DNA of 64,000 nucleotides from Methylotuvimicrobium sp. KM2 (lineage in GTDB: Bacteria > Pseudomonadota > Gammaproteobacteria > Methylococcales > Methylomonadaceae): contig NZ_CP150634.1 in assembly GCF_038051925.1 (NCBI RefSeq), positions 4,286,300 through 4,350,299 of the forward strand, in the 5' to 3' direction. A program made the translations under genes and the position numbers. The notes below the pieces were generated by a model. The model did not search any database and had not been told where the DNA came from. It saw nothing but the letters and a program-made list of their open reading frames with translations. Position 1 is the stretch's first letter, and each line of letters opens with the position of its first letter. Of this stretch, positions 38,954-48,798 are shown in pieces.

Positions 38954-39050
38954 TTTCCTCTTTCCTCTTTCCTCTTTCCTCTTTCCTCTTTCCTCTTTCC
39001 TCTTTCCTCTTTCCTCTTTCCTCTTTCCTCTTTCACCTTTCACCTTTCAC
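38954..39050. repeat. Tandem 7-bp repeat (TTTCCTC)
   Basis: Eleven perfect units of TTTCCTC run from 38954 to 39030, followed by two units of TTTCACC and a partial TTTCAC to 39050. The array ends 2 bp before the stop codon of the antiporter gene. Perfect units suggest slippage-prone DNA whose length may vary between isolates. Confidence 0.95.
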
Positions 39051-39052
39051 TA

Positions 39053-41491
39053 TCAAGCATAACGCCCAAACTCCGCATCCCTTAATCGACCGGCCAAATC
39101 CGGCGCTTGCTCCGACAACTCAACAACCTGCTCGACTGACAAGCGCAGCACGGTAATATACGTTTTAGCTCTAACCGTCGCGGTTCTGACCGCCTTGGCC
39201 GATAACGCATGCTCGCCGATAAAGCTGCCTTTACGTAATTCGGCGACATGAAAGCTTTGCCCCTGCTCATCCTGTTTGAATACATTGACGCTGCCGCTGA
39301 CTAATATATAAATACAATCGCCTTTGTCACCTTCATTGAACAAGGTATCTCCAGGCAAGAAACTGATATAGCGCGCCTGCTCCGCTAAGCGCTTGATTAC
39401 CTCCCTCGACAACCCGGAAAACAAAGGGACGCTATCAAACCAATCGTCTCGTTTAGCCAGACTCAAACTGGCTGTCATAGCCGGCAATTGTTTTTGCGCA
39501 TCGAATAAGCACTGTTCTAATCGCCGAAAGACCTTAACCGACAATTTACCTTGTTCGTATTCCTCAACTACTAACTTATGCGAATAAAGCAGCGCCACTT
39601 CTTGAAACAGCCTGTTTTCATATTGACGATAAAAATCAGGAAATAATTCGCCGAAGCGCTTTAAACGCCCTTGCCGTCGATGCAAGCGGTTCCGATATAT
39701 TTTTTTAATGATATTTAATTTGTCGCCGGATAAATTCGGATCGGCAGTTTTAAGTTTTTGCAAAGCGACATGCGCCATCAATACACCGGCAATATCATGC
39801 CGAATGAGATTCGAAAACCGACCGCTTTGGTATTTAATGAGCCAACCGAGCGTCCATTCGTATTTGCTTAAAAAGTGGATCATCGACATTTCAAACCGCA
39901 AAAACGGATTATTTTCATCTTTAGCGGATTCGATGAGCAACAACTCCTCTATCGTTTTCGCCCGGTCTTTTCTCAATAGATCCTGAAAATTAAAATAGGT
40001 GTAATAATTCACCAGACCGATATCGTGCAACCGCGCCAACTCATCCGTTTCGGCTTGCAATGCCAACAAATGCAATTGTTTTAACTGCTGATCCTCGGAC
40101 ATCGGCTTGTCGCTCGACGGCAATTTTTTGCGCAAATCGAAGACAACCGAGTTTTGAATATCACTGTCAAGTAAATGCAAATTGGCAAAGCTATGCAAGA
40201 CATCGTCGACCGAATACTTAAGCTGAACCATGCCTTGCTGTAACTCGAGCCACTCTTCGTTGCTCAATCGATCTATTTTCAACCAATGCATCAGCGGCCT
40301 AAGCGTGGATGCATTAACCAGCATACTCACCATCACAACGCCTAGCGTCAACTCTTTCAATAATTGTTTATCAGCTACTGTATCGGGTATCGAGAAAGCA
40401 ATCGCCACTGCCAAACCGCCCTTCAGACCACCCCACCACATAATATGCCGGCTAGTCAGATAAATCTTAGGCAACCCGAACACATAGGTCGTAAACGGCA
40501 TGAACGCATAAACACTCACGGCTCGCGCGACTGCCACAGCCATTACCGCCCACAACACCGGGTTCCAATTACCGAGCAACGAGAATAGATCGACCGATAA
40601 GCCGATCATAATGAATAGCAGCGAATTAAATATTAAAACAATAATTTCCCAAAATTCTTTGACAATATGCTCGTGGTCTCCCGATAACCTTGGCAAGCCT
40701 ACTATTTTAAAACATAGCGCCGAAGCCAACACAGACATGACGCCCGACACATGAAAAATATGCTCGGCCACGATAAACGCCGAATAAGCCATAATCAGCG
40801 TAAACACCAAAATAATACTCCGACCGCTTTGAGCCAATCGAACCATCAATTCGCTAAAAAGCAGGCCGCCGACAAAGCCGACTCCCGCGCCGCCTATAAA
40901 CACCCGGATAAAATCCTGAACTGCCGATAGCGAATCAGCCCAGTCATATTGTCCGGTCAAAAGAAAACCAAGCACGATATTAAACAATACGATCGCCGTG
41001 GCGTCGTTGAATAACGATTCGCCCTCCACTAATACAGCAAGCCTTCGACTGACGCCAAGTTCCTTAAACAAGGCAATCACCGCGACCGGATCCGTTGCGG
41101 AAATTAGTGCACCGAACAATAGCGCGACAATCCAATCGACGTGTAGCGATACCACCAACCCCAACCCCACCAGAAATGCCGATATCAACATACCCGGTAT
41201 CGCCATCACAACCACCGGAACCAGATCTTTTAACAAGGCCCGCGCATCGAGACTCATCGCGGAATCGAAAATCAATGCCGGTAAAAAAACAAACAACACC
41301 AATTCATGAGTCAACCGAAACCCACCCACAAAGGCCACTTGATCGGTCAATGTGCTAGTTAAATTAATCATTACGCCCATCAACACCAACAAAACGGTAT
41401 AAGGCAACCGCAAATGCCTGGTCAATCCGGCAATAACCATTGCAACGGTCAGAAACACCAAAACAACAGAAAGCAAGTAGGAAATTTGCAT
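39053..41491 (-). CDS. CPA1-type Na+/H+ antiporter with cyclic-nucleotide-binding domain
   Basis: About 812 residues from ATG 41491 (a TTG seven codons earlier is also open). Roughly 12 membrane spans fill residues 1-400, with the CPA1 signatures FLPALIFDSAMSLD, GALISATDPVAVIALFKELG and EGESLFNDATAIVLFN. A long cytoplasmic helical region (400-670) follows, then a cNMP-binding fold near 680-800 (LFNEGDKGDCIYILVSGSVN, FIGEHALSAKAVRTATV). The R-x-A-T-V end of the phosphate-binding cassette is present. It would exchange Na+ for H+ under ligand control, as in SOS1-like proteins. This fits a salt- or alkali-tolerant host. Confidence 0.92.
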   Translation of the reverse strand: MQISYLLSVVLVFLTVAMVIAGLTRHLRLPYTVLLVLMGVMINLTSTLTDQVAFVGGFRLTHELVLFVFLPALIFDSAMSLDARALLKDLVPVVVMAIPGMLISAFLVGLGLVVSLHVDWIVALLFGALISATDPVAVIALFKELGVSRRLAVLVEGESLFNDATAIVLFNIVLGFLLTGQYDWADSLSAVQDFIRVFIGGAGVGFVGGLLFSELMVRLAQSGRSIILVFTLIMAYSAFIVAEHIFHVSGVMSVLASALCFKIVGLPRLSGDHEHIVKEFWEIIVLIFNSLLFIMIGLSVDLFSLLGNWNPVLWAVMAVAVARAVSVYAFMPFTTYVFGLPKIYLTSRHIMWWGGLKGGLAVAIAFSIPDTVADKQLLKELTLGVVMVSMLVNASTLRPLMHWLKIDRLSNEEWLELQQGMVQLKYSVDDVLHSFANLHLLDSDIQNSVVFDLRKKLPSSDKPMSEDQQLKQLHLLALQAETDELARLHDIGLVNYYTYFNFQDLLRKDRAKTIEELLLIESAKDENNPFLRFEMSMIHFLSKYEWTLGWLIKYQSGRFSNLIRHDIAGVLMAHVALQKLKTADPNLSGDKLNIIKKIYRNRLHRRQGRLKRFGELFPDFYRQYENRLFQEVALLYSHKLVVEEYEQGKLSVKVFRRLEQCLFDAQKQLPAMTASLSLAKRDDWFDSVPLFSGLSREVIKRLAEQARYISFLPGDTLFNEGDKGDCIYILVSGSVNVFKQDEQGQSFHVAELRKGSFIGEHALSAKAVRTATVRAKTYITVLRLSVEQVVELSEQAPDLAGRLRDAEFGRYA

Positions 41492-41590
41492 AATAGAAGG
41501 TTGTTGATACAATGACCCTGATAAGCCGAACCCTGAGCTTATATTCCCGAACGACAGTGTAATTTAAAGGCTTGTCGTCCGCCTTAAAAG

Positions 41591-41618
41591 TTGACTTTTA
41601 GGAAAAAATCCTTAAATT
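41591..41618 (+). promoter_or_regulatory. Candidate xoxF promoter
   Basis: TTGACT (41591-41596) and TAAATT (41613-41618), spaced 16 bp, lie about 140 bp before the xoxF start in an otherwise gene-free 260-bp region. The -10 is imperfect, so this is a candidate only. Confidence 0.35.
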
Positions 41619-41742
41619 TACACACCTGGCGCGGCACTTGTTAGTTCTCCGGTAGAGGGAATGATCGTCGCCCCATAAATTACTTAAAACTAATATTAGT
41701 CTTAAAAATCATAACCCGTATTCTGTCGTGTAACAGGATACC

Positions 41743-41748
41743 AGGAGG
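41743..41748 (+). promoter_or_regulatory. Strong ribosome-binding site of xoxF
   Basis: AGGAGG stands 6 nt before the ATG at 41755. A full consensus site fits a very highly expressed periplasmic enzyme and fixes the start. Confidence 0.85.
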
Positions 41749-41754
41749 AAATAT

Positions 41755-43608
41755 ATGAAGAAGCCTGTCAAAAGCTGGCTGATTGCCTCAACTGTCGCTG
41801 CCTTGCTTGCAGTACCTGCAGTATCTCAAGCGAATAGCGAAGTTGAAAAATTGACCAAGAACCCAGCGAACTGGGCGACTTGGGGCGGTAACTATCATGG
41901 TACCCGTTACAGCGAACTCAAACAAATCAACACTTCTAACGTCAAAAACCTGCAACCGGCATGGACTTTTTCAACCGGCGTTCTGCGCGGCCATGAAGGC
42001 GGCCCTCTGGTTGTCAATGACGTCATGTATATTCATACTCCGTTCCCTAACACCGTTTATGCGATCGATCAAAAAACACAAGCGGTTATTTGGGAATACA
42101 CTCCGCAGCAAGATGCCGACGTCACTATTCCTGTGATGTGTTGCGACACCGTTAACCGCGGTTTAGCTTACGGCGACGGTAAAATCTTCCTGCAACAATC
42201 CGATACCGTATTAACTGCGTTGGATGCCAAAACAGGTAAACGGGTATGGAGCGTTCAAAACGGCGATCCTAAATTGGGCATGACCAACACTCAAGCTCCA
42301 TTAGTCGTTAAAGACAAAGTCATCACCGGTATCTCCGGCGGTGAATTCGGCGTACGCGGCTTCTTGGCGGCTTACAACATTCGCACCGGCGAGTTGGATT
42401 GGAAAGGCTACAGCATGGGACCTGATGCCGACACCTTGATCAATCCAACTAAAACCACCACTTGGAAAGACGGTAAAGTCCAACCGGTCGGAAAAGATTC
42501 GAGCACCAGCACTTGGGAAGGCGACCAATGGAAAATCGGCGGCGGCACCACTTGGGGCTGGTACAGCTACGATCCTGAATTGAACCTGGTTTATTACGGA
42601 TCCGGCAACCCTTCGACTTGGAACCCGGCGCAACGCCCTGGCGACAACAAATGGTCGATGTCATTGTGGGCTCGTGACGCAGACACCGGCGAAGTCAAAT
42701 GGGTTTACCAAATGACTCCGCATGACGAATGGGATTACGACGGCATCAACGAAGTCGCGCTAGTCGATCAAGAAATCAAAGGCCAAATGCGCAAAACTGC
42801 CGTTCACTTTGACCGTAACGGTTTCGGCTACACACTGGACCGCGTCACAGGCGAATTGTTGGTTGCCGAAAAATTCGACAAAGCGGTTAACTGGGCGTCT
42901 CATGTCGACATGAAATCCGGCCGTCCGCAAGTCGTTTCTCAATACAGCACGGAATACAACGGCGAAGACGTCAACACTGAAGGCGTTTGCCCTGCGGCAT
43001 TAGGAAGCAAAAACCAACAGCCTGTTTCTTACTCTCCGCAAACCGGTTATTTCTATATTTCCGGCAACCACGTTTGCATGGACTATGAACCGTTCGAGGT
43101 TGAATACACCGCCGGCCAACCTTATGTTGGCGCGACGTTATCTATGTTCCCGGCCGGTAAAGATGTCATCACAGGCAAAGAAGACGGCTCTAACAACCTA
43201 GGTCAATTCACTGCTTGGGATGCTACAACCGGCAAAATCATCTGGTCCAACAAAGAACAGTTCTCGGTATGGTCAGGTTCTCTCGCCACAGCCGGCGGCG
43301 TCGTTTTCTACGGCACTCTGGAAGGCTACCTGAAAGCGGTTGACGCGAAAACCGGTAAAGAACTATACCGGTTTAAAACACCTTCCGGCATCATCGGCAA
43401 CGTCAATACTTGGGAATACGAAGGCAAACAATATGTCGGCGTACTGTCAGGTGTCGGCGGCTGGGCCGGTATCGGTATTGCTGCTGGCCTCGACTCCGGT
43501 GAAGAATCTTCTAACTCTGAAGGTTTAGGAGCGGTCGGCGCATACAGAAGCCTGAGTTCTTACACTAAATTGGGCGGCACATTAACTGTATTCGCATTGC
43601 CTAATTAA
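41755..43608 (+). CDS. xoxF: Lanthanide-dependent methanol dehydrogenase
   Basis: A 617-residue PQQ dehydrogenase. Residues 1-26 are a signal peptide (ending AVPAVSQA). The eight-bladed propeller motifs are visible (W-x-W repeats such as [23 protein letters not shown]). The vicinal disulfide is C129-C130 ([11 protein letters not shown]). The catalytic Asp is D327 in DEWDYDG and D329 follows two residues later; that second Asp marks lanthanide-binding XoxF enzymes, where calcium-type MxaF has Ala. It oxidises methanol to formaldehyde or formate in the periplasm and passes electrons to a c-type cytochrome. The preceding consensus RBS and a strong terminator after the stop suggest a monocistronic, abundant transcript. 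Confidence 0.97.
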   Translation: MKKPVKSWLIASTVAALLAVPAVSQANSEVEKLTKNPANWATWGGNYHGTRYSELKQINTSNVKNLQPAWTFSTGVLRGHEGGPLVVNDVMYIHTPFPNTVYAIDQKTQAVIWEYTPQQDADVTIPVMCCDTVNRGLAYGDGKIFLQQSDTVLTALDAKTGKRVWSVQNGDPKLGMTNTQAPLVVKDKVITGISGGEFGVRGFLAAYNIRTGELDWKGYSMGPDADTLINPTKTTTWKDGKVQPVGKDSSTSTWEGDQWKIGGGTTWGWYSYDPELNLVYYGSGNPSTWNPAQRPGDNKWSMSLWARDADTGEVKWVYQMTPHDEWDYDGINEVALVDQEIKGQMRKTAVHFDRNGFGYTLDRVTGELLVAEKFDKAVNWASHVDMKSGRPQVVSQYSTEYNGEDVNTEGVCPAALGSKNQQPVSYSPQTGYFYISGNHVCMDYEPFEVEYTAGQPYVGATLSMFPAGKDVITGKEDGSNNLGQFTAWDATTGKIIWSNKEQFSVWSGSLATAGGVVFYGTLEGYLKAVDAKTGKELYRFKTPSGIIGNVNTWEYEGKQYVGVLSGVGGWAGIGIAAGLDSGEESSNSEGLGAVGAYRSLSSYTKLGGTLTVFALPN

Positions 43609-43636
43609 GAAATTATCTAATTTTTAGATAGAAACA

Positions 43637-43670
43637 AACCCCGGTCGATTTTCGACCGGGGTTTTTTTTT
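43637..43670 (+). terminator. Rho-independent terminator after xoxF
   Basis: A perfect 12-bp stem (AACCCCGGTCGA with TCGACCGGGGTT) around a 3-base loop is followed by a run of T to 43670. Confidence 0.95.
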
Positions 43671-43715
43671 GACTAATACACCCTACAGAACCGGAACCCA
43701 ATAATGCCTGCGTTG

Positions 43716-43875
43716 TATACTCTTCGCACTTCAAATTTCGGCAGTGCCTTAGGAGGCACCGGGGTGCTCGGCAAAGGCTTTGCCAGCATGGAGCTGGCAT
43801 AGAGCCTACAGGGACGTATTCACGGCGTCCTTTGACGGGCACCCCGGTGCCGAATTTTGATCTCCGATAGGTATA
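43716..43875 (-). repeat. Dispersed repeat, family 2 (copy A)
   Basis: A 160-bp element between the xoxF terminator and xoxJ. Its ends, TATACTCTTCGCACTTCAAA (43716) and, from the other strand, TATACCTATCGGAGATCAAA, both run on to TTCGGC and form imperfect ~28-bp inverted repeats. The core GGACGCCGTGAATACGTCC (minus strand) is shared with copies B (47218-47379) and C (63049-63332). No protein is encoded. Confidence 0.8.
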
Positions 43876-43941
43876 ACTTAGCCTTTACGGCTCAGATACA
43901 TTAAACTAATGGACCTAGTTCCGAACTCACCAGGAGAAAGA

Positions 43942-44793
43942 ATGACTCTCAGGACTTTATTATTTAGCGGTTTGTTATTTACCGCCATAACCTCCCCAGC
44001 TAATGCCGAAGACAAATTCAGAGTCTGTGCAGACCCGCTGGATCCTCCGTATTCCACTAAAAACGGCGATGGCTTCGAAAATAAAATTGCCGAATTATTC
44101 GCCAAGAAATTGGGGCAAGAACTTGAGTACACTTGGTTTCCCAATCGCATAGGCTTTATCCGCAACACACTAACCGCGACAGTCGGCGATTCCGAAGATG
44201 AGTATAAATGCGATGTCGTCATAGGCGTCCCGGCCGGCTACGATCGAACAATGACAACCAAGCCCTATTATCATTCGACCTATGTCTTGCTAATCGCCAA
44301 AAATCGTGGCTGGGACGATATCGAGTCTGCGGAACAATTAAACGATTTACCACTCCAGCGTCAAGAATCGTTACGCATAGCAATGTTCGACAGGGGGCCG
44401 GGTACGGCTTGGCTGCAAAAGTTGGGCTTACTCGATCAAGGCGTACCTTACCAAACCATGACCGGCGATAATGAAAACAATGTGGCGATGCAGATCGATA
44501 AGGATCTAAAAGCCGGAATAATTGATATGGCTATACTCTGGGGTCCGATGGCGGGCCATGTGCTCTCGCAAAGCCCCAAAGGCAGCTTCACAACCATCCC
44601 TATGAGCTCGTCACCGGGCATGAAATTCGATTTTTCGATAGCTATGGGGGTTCGGTACGGTGATAAGGCGCGAAAAGAAATGCTCAACCGGCTCATTGAC
44701 GAAAATTTCGATGACATTCAAAAAATTATCGCCGGCTACCAGGTCCCATTATTACCGATTCCAAAACAAAAAATCCGCAAAGATGACGATTAA
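43942..44793 (+). CDS. xoxJ: Periplasmic solute-binding-like protein XoxJ
   Basis: 283 residues from ATG 43942, chosen because CAGGAGAAAG stands 2-11 nt upstream; the longer frame from 43909 lacks this. A signal peptide (MTLRTLLFSGLLFTAITSPA, then NAED) leads to a family-3 solute-binding fold: FRVCADPLDPPYSTKNGDGF, ELEYTWFPNRIGFIRNTL, CDVVIGVPAGYDRTM and a YYHSTYVLL strand. XoxJ/MxaJ proteins assist activation or assembly of the dehydrogenase in the periplasm. A terminator and a repeat separate it from xoxF by 333 bp, so it may have its own promoter. No cytochrome (xoxG, C-x2-C-H) gene is next to it. Confidence 0.85.
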   Translation: MTLRTLLFSGLLFTAITSPANAEDKFRVCADPLDPPYSTKNGDGFENKIAELFAKKLGQELEYTWFPNRIGFIRNTLTATVGDSEDEYKCDVVIGVPAGYDRTMTTKPYYHSTYVLLIAKNRGWDDIESAEQLNDLPLQRQESLRIAMFDRGPGTAWLQKLGLLDQGVPYQTMTGDNENNVAMQIDKDLKAGIIDMAILWGPMAGHVLSQSPKGSFTTIPMSSSPGMKFDFSIAMGVRYGDKARKEMLNRLIDENFDDIQKIIAGYQVPLLPIPKQKIRKDDD

Positions 44794-44923
44794 TACAAAC
44801 CGTTATCTTCCCGACTAATTCGCCGGATATTTTATTGCCCTTTTACTTGAATTCAAGCTAGGAGCAAGTCAAGCATTCGGCTTTTATAGCTGAGGCGAGA
44901 ATCAAAATGCAGACATAAAACCC

Positions 44924-44960
44924 ACCAGGCTAAATCATTTGAATTTAGCCTGGTTTTTTT
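44924..44960. terminator. Bidirectional terminator between xoxJ and glgB1
   Basis: A 12-bp stem, ACCAGGCTAAAT with ATTTAGCCTGGT, has seven T after it on the plus strand and, on the minus strand, GGTTTT after it. It ends both convergent genes. Confidence 0.88.
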
Positions 44961-44965
44961 CAGGA

Positions 44966-47191
44966 TTAATTCTTTTTGGGAGGCGTTAACACCGCTTGCG
45001 GACCGGGCGCCGTTTGGCTGTGTTTTAAGACGACCCCACCTAAAGGCGGCAAGGTAATATAGAGCGAATGAGGCCGATTCATCCAAGCCTGCTCTTGAGT
45101 CCAAATACCCTCCGGTGAATTTATCACCCCGCTGCCGCCGAATTCCTGCGCGTCGGAATTAAGGATTTCATCATAACGCCCGGCTGCCGGTACACCAATG
45201 TGATAATACTCACGAGGCACCGGGGTAAAATTCAACGCCACAATGAGAAACGCGCCTGTCTCCGGATCCTTACGGATATAGATCAGCACCGAGTTATGGG
45301 CATCATGGCAATCGATCCACTCAAATCCCGCATCGGTAAAATCATTGGCATGCAAAGCCGTCTCCTTTTGATAGGTGTGATTCAGCGTCTTAACCAGATG
45401 CTGCAGTCCTTGATGGAAAGGGTAAGCCAACACATACCAGTCAAGCACTTGACTGCTGTCCCATTCGCGCCCTTGACCGAATTCACAACCCATGAACAGC
45501 AACTTTTTGCCGGGGTGGGTAAACATATAAAAATACACCAAACGCAAATTAGCGAAGCGCTGCCACTCATCGCCGGGCATTTTATATAACATCGATTGCT
45601 TGCCGTGAACCACTTCATCGTGAGAAAACGGCAACAAAAAATTTTCCGTAAAGGCGTAAATCAGACTAAAGGTTAATTCTCCCTGATGGTATTGGCGATA
45701 GATCGACTCTTTTTCCATGTAGCGCAACGTATCGTTCATCCAACCCATATTCCACTTCAAATCGAAGCCAAGCCCACCGACATAAGGAGGTTTAGTAACT
45801 TGCGGCCAAGCGGTCGACTCTTCGGCCATAATCAGCACGCCGGGAACTTGCTGATGGGTAATTTCGTTCAAAGATCTTAAAAAGTCGATGGCCTCCAAAT
45901 TTTCGCGACCGCCGTATTTATTGGGTATCCACTCGCCTTCTTCACGAGAATAATCAAGATACAACATTGAAGCTACCGCATCGACTCGCAAGCCGTCTAC
46001 ATGATATTCCTCGAGCCAGAATAGCGCACTCGAGATCAAAAAGTTCTTAACTTCATAGCGACCGAAATTAAAGATCAATGTCGACCAATCACGATGTTCG
46101 CCGAGCCTTGGATCTTCATGCTCGTAAAGCGATGTGCCGTCGAACCATGCAAGCGCATGCGCATCTTTTGGAAAATGCGCAGGCACCCAATCGAGAATGA
46201 CACCGATCTCGTGCTGATGACAATAATCGACAAACCAGCGAAAATCTTCGGGACTACCGAAACGGCTAGTTGGCGCATAGTAACCCGTCGTTTGGTAGCC
46301 CCACGATTTATCATAGGGATGCTCAGTAACCGGCAATAACTCAAGATGAGTAAAGCCCAGGGTCTTGGCATATTCCACCAAGGCCACCGCTAATTGCCGG
46401 TAATTGAGCAACTCGCCTTCGGAACCTCGTTGCCAAGACCCCAAATGCACCTCGTAAATGCTAATCGGCTTGTGCTGCCAATCGAACTTCTCACGCTGTT
46501 TCAACCATTTTTGGTCATGCCAATTAAACTTATCGTTTGCCGTTACAATGCTTGCCGTATTCGGGCGAACCTCATAAAACCGACCGTAAGGATCTGTCTT
46601 TAATAAAATATCGCCGTTCTTCGCGCGAATTTCATACTTATAAACCAAGCCAGGCTCTAATCCTGGAATAAAAAGTTCCCACACCCCATTGCCATGCACT
46701 CGCATTTGATGGCATCGACCGTCCCAGCGATTAAAATCGCCGACTACACTGACCCGCTCCGCATTAGGCGCCCACACGGAAAACAGCACACCGGCGACAT
46801 TTTCGACTTCATGTACGCGCGCGCCCAGCAAACGGTAAGCATGCCAATGTTTACCTTCACTGAATAAATGTAAATCGTAATCCGGCAATTGCGGTCCGTA
46901 GCAATAAGGATCATAACCAATGTGCTCGTAATGGTCTTGATCGCGCCAAATCAGCCGATAGCGTGAAGGAACTTGTGATGCTAAGCCATGCCATTCGAAA
47001 AGAGCAGTACCTTCAATTCGAGTCAATGGCACGTTTCCTTCAGCCAATGCCACGCTTTCGGCATGGGGCAAAAAAGCACGCACCACAACCTGTTTATCAT
47101 CTTTGGGATGACGGCCTAAAACGGCAAAGGGATCGCTGCATTTTGCATCGACAAGACTCTGTAATTCTGTGGACAGTTTTGTTTTACTCAT
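44966..47191 (-). CDS. glgB: 1,4-alpha-glucan branching enzyme (copy 1)
   Basis: 741 residues from ATG 47191 ([14 protein letters not shown]); the frame extends 15 codons upstream into repeat B, which is unlikely to be translated. N-terminal CBM48 modules ([20 protein letters not shown]) precede the GH13 barrel: nucleophile Asp in [19 protein letters not shown], acid Glu in [12 protein letters not shown], and [14 protein letters not shown] holding the third Asp. GlgB cuts alpha-1,4 chains and rejoins them in alpha-1,6 linkage in cytoplasmic glycogen. It is the last gene of the minus-strand glycogen row and one of two glgB genes in the window. Confidence 0.96.
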   Translation of the reverse strand: MSKTKLSTELQSLVDAKCSDPFAVLGRHPKDDKQVVVRAFLPHAESVALAEGNVPLTRIEGTALFEWHGLASQVPSRYRLIWRDQDHYEHIGYDPYCYGPQLPDYDLHLFSEGKHWHAYRLLGARVHEVENVAGVLFSVWAPNAERVSVVGDFNRWDGRCHQMRVHGNGVWELFIPGLEPGLVYKYEIRAKNGDILLKTDPYGRFYEVRPNTASIVTANDKFNWHDQKWLKQREKFDWQHKPISIYEVHLGSWQRGSEGELLNYRQLAVALVEYAKTLGFTHLELLPVTEHPYDKSWGYQTTGYYAPTSRFGSPEDFRWFVDYCHQHEIGVILDWVPAHFPKDAHALAWFDGTSLYEHEDPRLGEHRDWSTLIFNFGRYEVKNFLISSALFWLEEYHVDGLRVDAVASMLYLDYSREEGEWIPNKYGGRENLEAIDFLRSLNEITHQQVPGVLIMAEESTAWPQVTKPPYVGGLGFDLKWNMGWMNDTLRYMEKESIYRQYHQGELTFSLIYAFTENFLLPFSHDEVVHGKQSMLYKMPGDEWQRFANLRLVYFYMFTHPGKKLLFMGCEFGQGREWDSSQVLDWYVLAYPFHQGLQHLVKTLNHTYQKETALHANDFTDAGFEWIDCHDAHNSVLIYIRKDPETGAFLIVALNFTPVPREYYHIGVPAAGRYDEILNSDAQEFGGSGVINSPEGIWTQEQAWMNRPHSLYITLPPLGGVVLKHSQTAPGPQAVLTPPKKN

Positions 47192-47217
47192 CTGCTTTTG
47201 CGGGAAGCCCGCGAATT

Positions 47218-47379
47218 TATACCCCCTGCTTGTCAAATTTCGGCGCTGGGGAGCCCGTCAAAGGACGCCATAAATACGTCCATGTAGGCCCTGTGATAGC
47301 ATCCATGCTATCAAAGCCTTTGCCGAACACCCCGGCGCCTCCATAGGCTAATGCCGAAATTTAAAGTGCGAAAGGTATA
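47218..47379 (+). repeat. Dispersed repeat, family 2 (copy B)
   Basis: A 162-bp uninterrupted copy, from TATACC at 47218 to GGTATA at 47379, in the gap between glgB1 and the GH13 gene. It has GGACGCCATAAATACGTCC in its core, the empty site that is filled by an insertion in copy C. The remaining ~140 bp of this gap to 47517 shows no gene. Confidence 0.8.
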
Positions 47380-47517
47380 TCATTCGGGTGGGGATAGCTC
47401 AGCTCGCCTCGGCAAGCCCGGTTCCCGCTCTCCTGTTCTAATGTGCTATCCTGGTTTAGCATCGATTCGGCGTCGTTAGGCACCTGTAGTTATAAAATTC
47501 TAATTTTGTCAAACCGC

Positions 47518-48786
47518 TTACTGCGTAGTAACCATCACTCGAACCATGCCCGGCAATAAGTCGAAATGATAAGGACTCGGCACATAAGCTAGCGGATACT
47601 CCGGCGAAAGATCGGTAAACGGCGCGCGCGACTGAACATATTGATAGAGATCGGGCGTCGAAAACTCATGACGGTGCCAAGGGTCCTTATTTAACAAGAT
47701 CAAAGCTTCTTGTTGCCCGGATAGGCTGGCTTTCCAGAAAAAGAGTATCGGCGACTGCGTATAACCGATTAGGTTAAAAGGGCCCTCTTCCTGGAATATA
47801 GGGTAATCGGCTTTCACCGTGTTGACTTGAGTAATAAACTCGGTCAAATTCACCTCGGTATTTTCCCAATCCTCGGGGCGTGTATGCACCACATGCAGCG
47901 GTTTACTAAAACCGTATTCGTAACCCATCGGCATCATCACGCCGCTGCTGAACACTGCGGAAAACAAGTAACGCTGCTTTAGGGCTTCAGCATTGCCGTT
48001 GCTTTCGGCAAATAAACGAGGCGTATCGTGGCTTTCGGGAAAACCGATCGACGGAGCGGCTTGGCGCAACAATTGATACTGTTCCGGTAACCAAGGACTT
48101 TCGAAATCCCACCATTTGGAACTATTGAAAATATAATCAAACCCGGCTTGCGCGGTTTGCTTGGTACGCTCGGCGCTACAGCCTAGCGTTTCAGCGGTAA
48201 ACACCACATCGGGATGTTTTTGTTTCGTATCCGTAATCAATTGCCGCCAAAGTTCGGGCGATAATTGATAGGCGGCATCGCAACGAAAGCCTTTAAAACC
48301 CAGATCGATGTATGACTCGATGATTTTACGAAAATAGGCATAAAGCCCATTATCGTGACTGCGGCCATGATCGAGTTGCGCTAAATCCTCCCACACCACT
48401 TTATGGCCGCCGTCTTCGAGACAAAAAGGACGCTGCACCTGCCCATGCTCACGAACAAACCATTCAGGGTGCTGTTTTAACAAGGGCGAATCGATCGCAC
48501 AGTGATTCAATACCAAATCGGTCATAAAGCGGAGTCGGTGTTTTTTCTCAGCCTGATGAATCAAGGTCCGCAATTGTTGCTCGGCGGTCTTTTTGGATTT
48601 CGGATCGACCAACAGCGGGTTTAACTGAAAATAATCGGCAATGGAATACAGACTGCCGGACGCCCCGGTTTTTTGTAACGGGTTGACGAAAACCCAATCG
48701 AACCGCATCGCCGCGGCCCTTTCCAAGTGCGTCTCCCACTGCCCGAAGTGGCCTGCCAACAGGGGGAACAAGTTGTACATCCTCAT
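47518..48786 (-). CDS. GH13 alpha-amylase family protein
   Basis: A 422-residue (beta/alpha)8-barrel enzyme. The GH13 regions are TDLVLNHCAIDSPL (region I), FKGFRCDAAYQLS (nucleophile Asp), VVFTAETLGC (acid/base Glu) and FPESHDTPRLF (third Asp). It has a short C-terminal beta domain and no signal peptide, so it acts on cytoplasmic glucan. The exact reaction (hydrolase, debranching or glucanotransferase) cannot be told. It lies 12 bp downstream of glgA1 and is surely co-transcribed with it. Confidence 0.85.
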   Translation of the reverse strand: MRMYNLFPLLAGHFGQWETHLERAAAMRFDWVFVNPLQKTGASGSLYSIADYFQLNPLLVDPKSKKTAEQQLRTLIHQAEKKHRLRFMTDLVLNHCAIDSPLLKQHPEWFVREHGQVQRPFCLEDGGHKVVWEDLAQLDHGRSHDNGLYAYFRKIIESYIDLGFKGFRCDAAYQLSPELWRQLITDTKQKHPDVVFTAETLGCSAERTKQTAQAGFDYIFNSSKWWDFESPWLPEQYQLLRQAAPSIGFPESHDTPRLFAESNGNAEALKQRYLFSAVFSSGVMMPMGYEYGFSKPLHVVHTRPEDWENTEVNLTEFITQVNTVKADYPIFQEEGPFNLIGYTQSPILFFWKASLSGQQEALILLNKDPWHRHEFSTPDLYQYVQSRAPFTDLSPEYPLAYVPSPYHFDLLPGMVRVMVTTQ

Positions 48787-48798
48787 GAATCGGCCTCT

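Noticed and set aside
38954-39050. Possible CRISPR-like array
   Set aside because: The units are 7 bp and contiguous with no spacers and no cas genes nearby; it is a simple tandem repeat.
47192-47236. N-terminal 15 codons of the glgB1 open frame
   Set aside because: They run into repeat B and precede the family's usual start; ATG 47191 is preferred.
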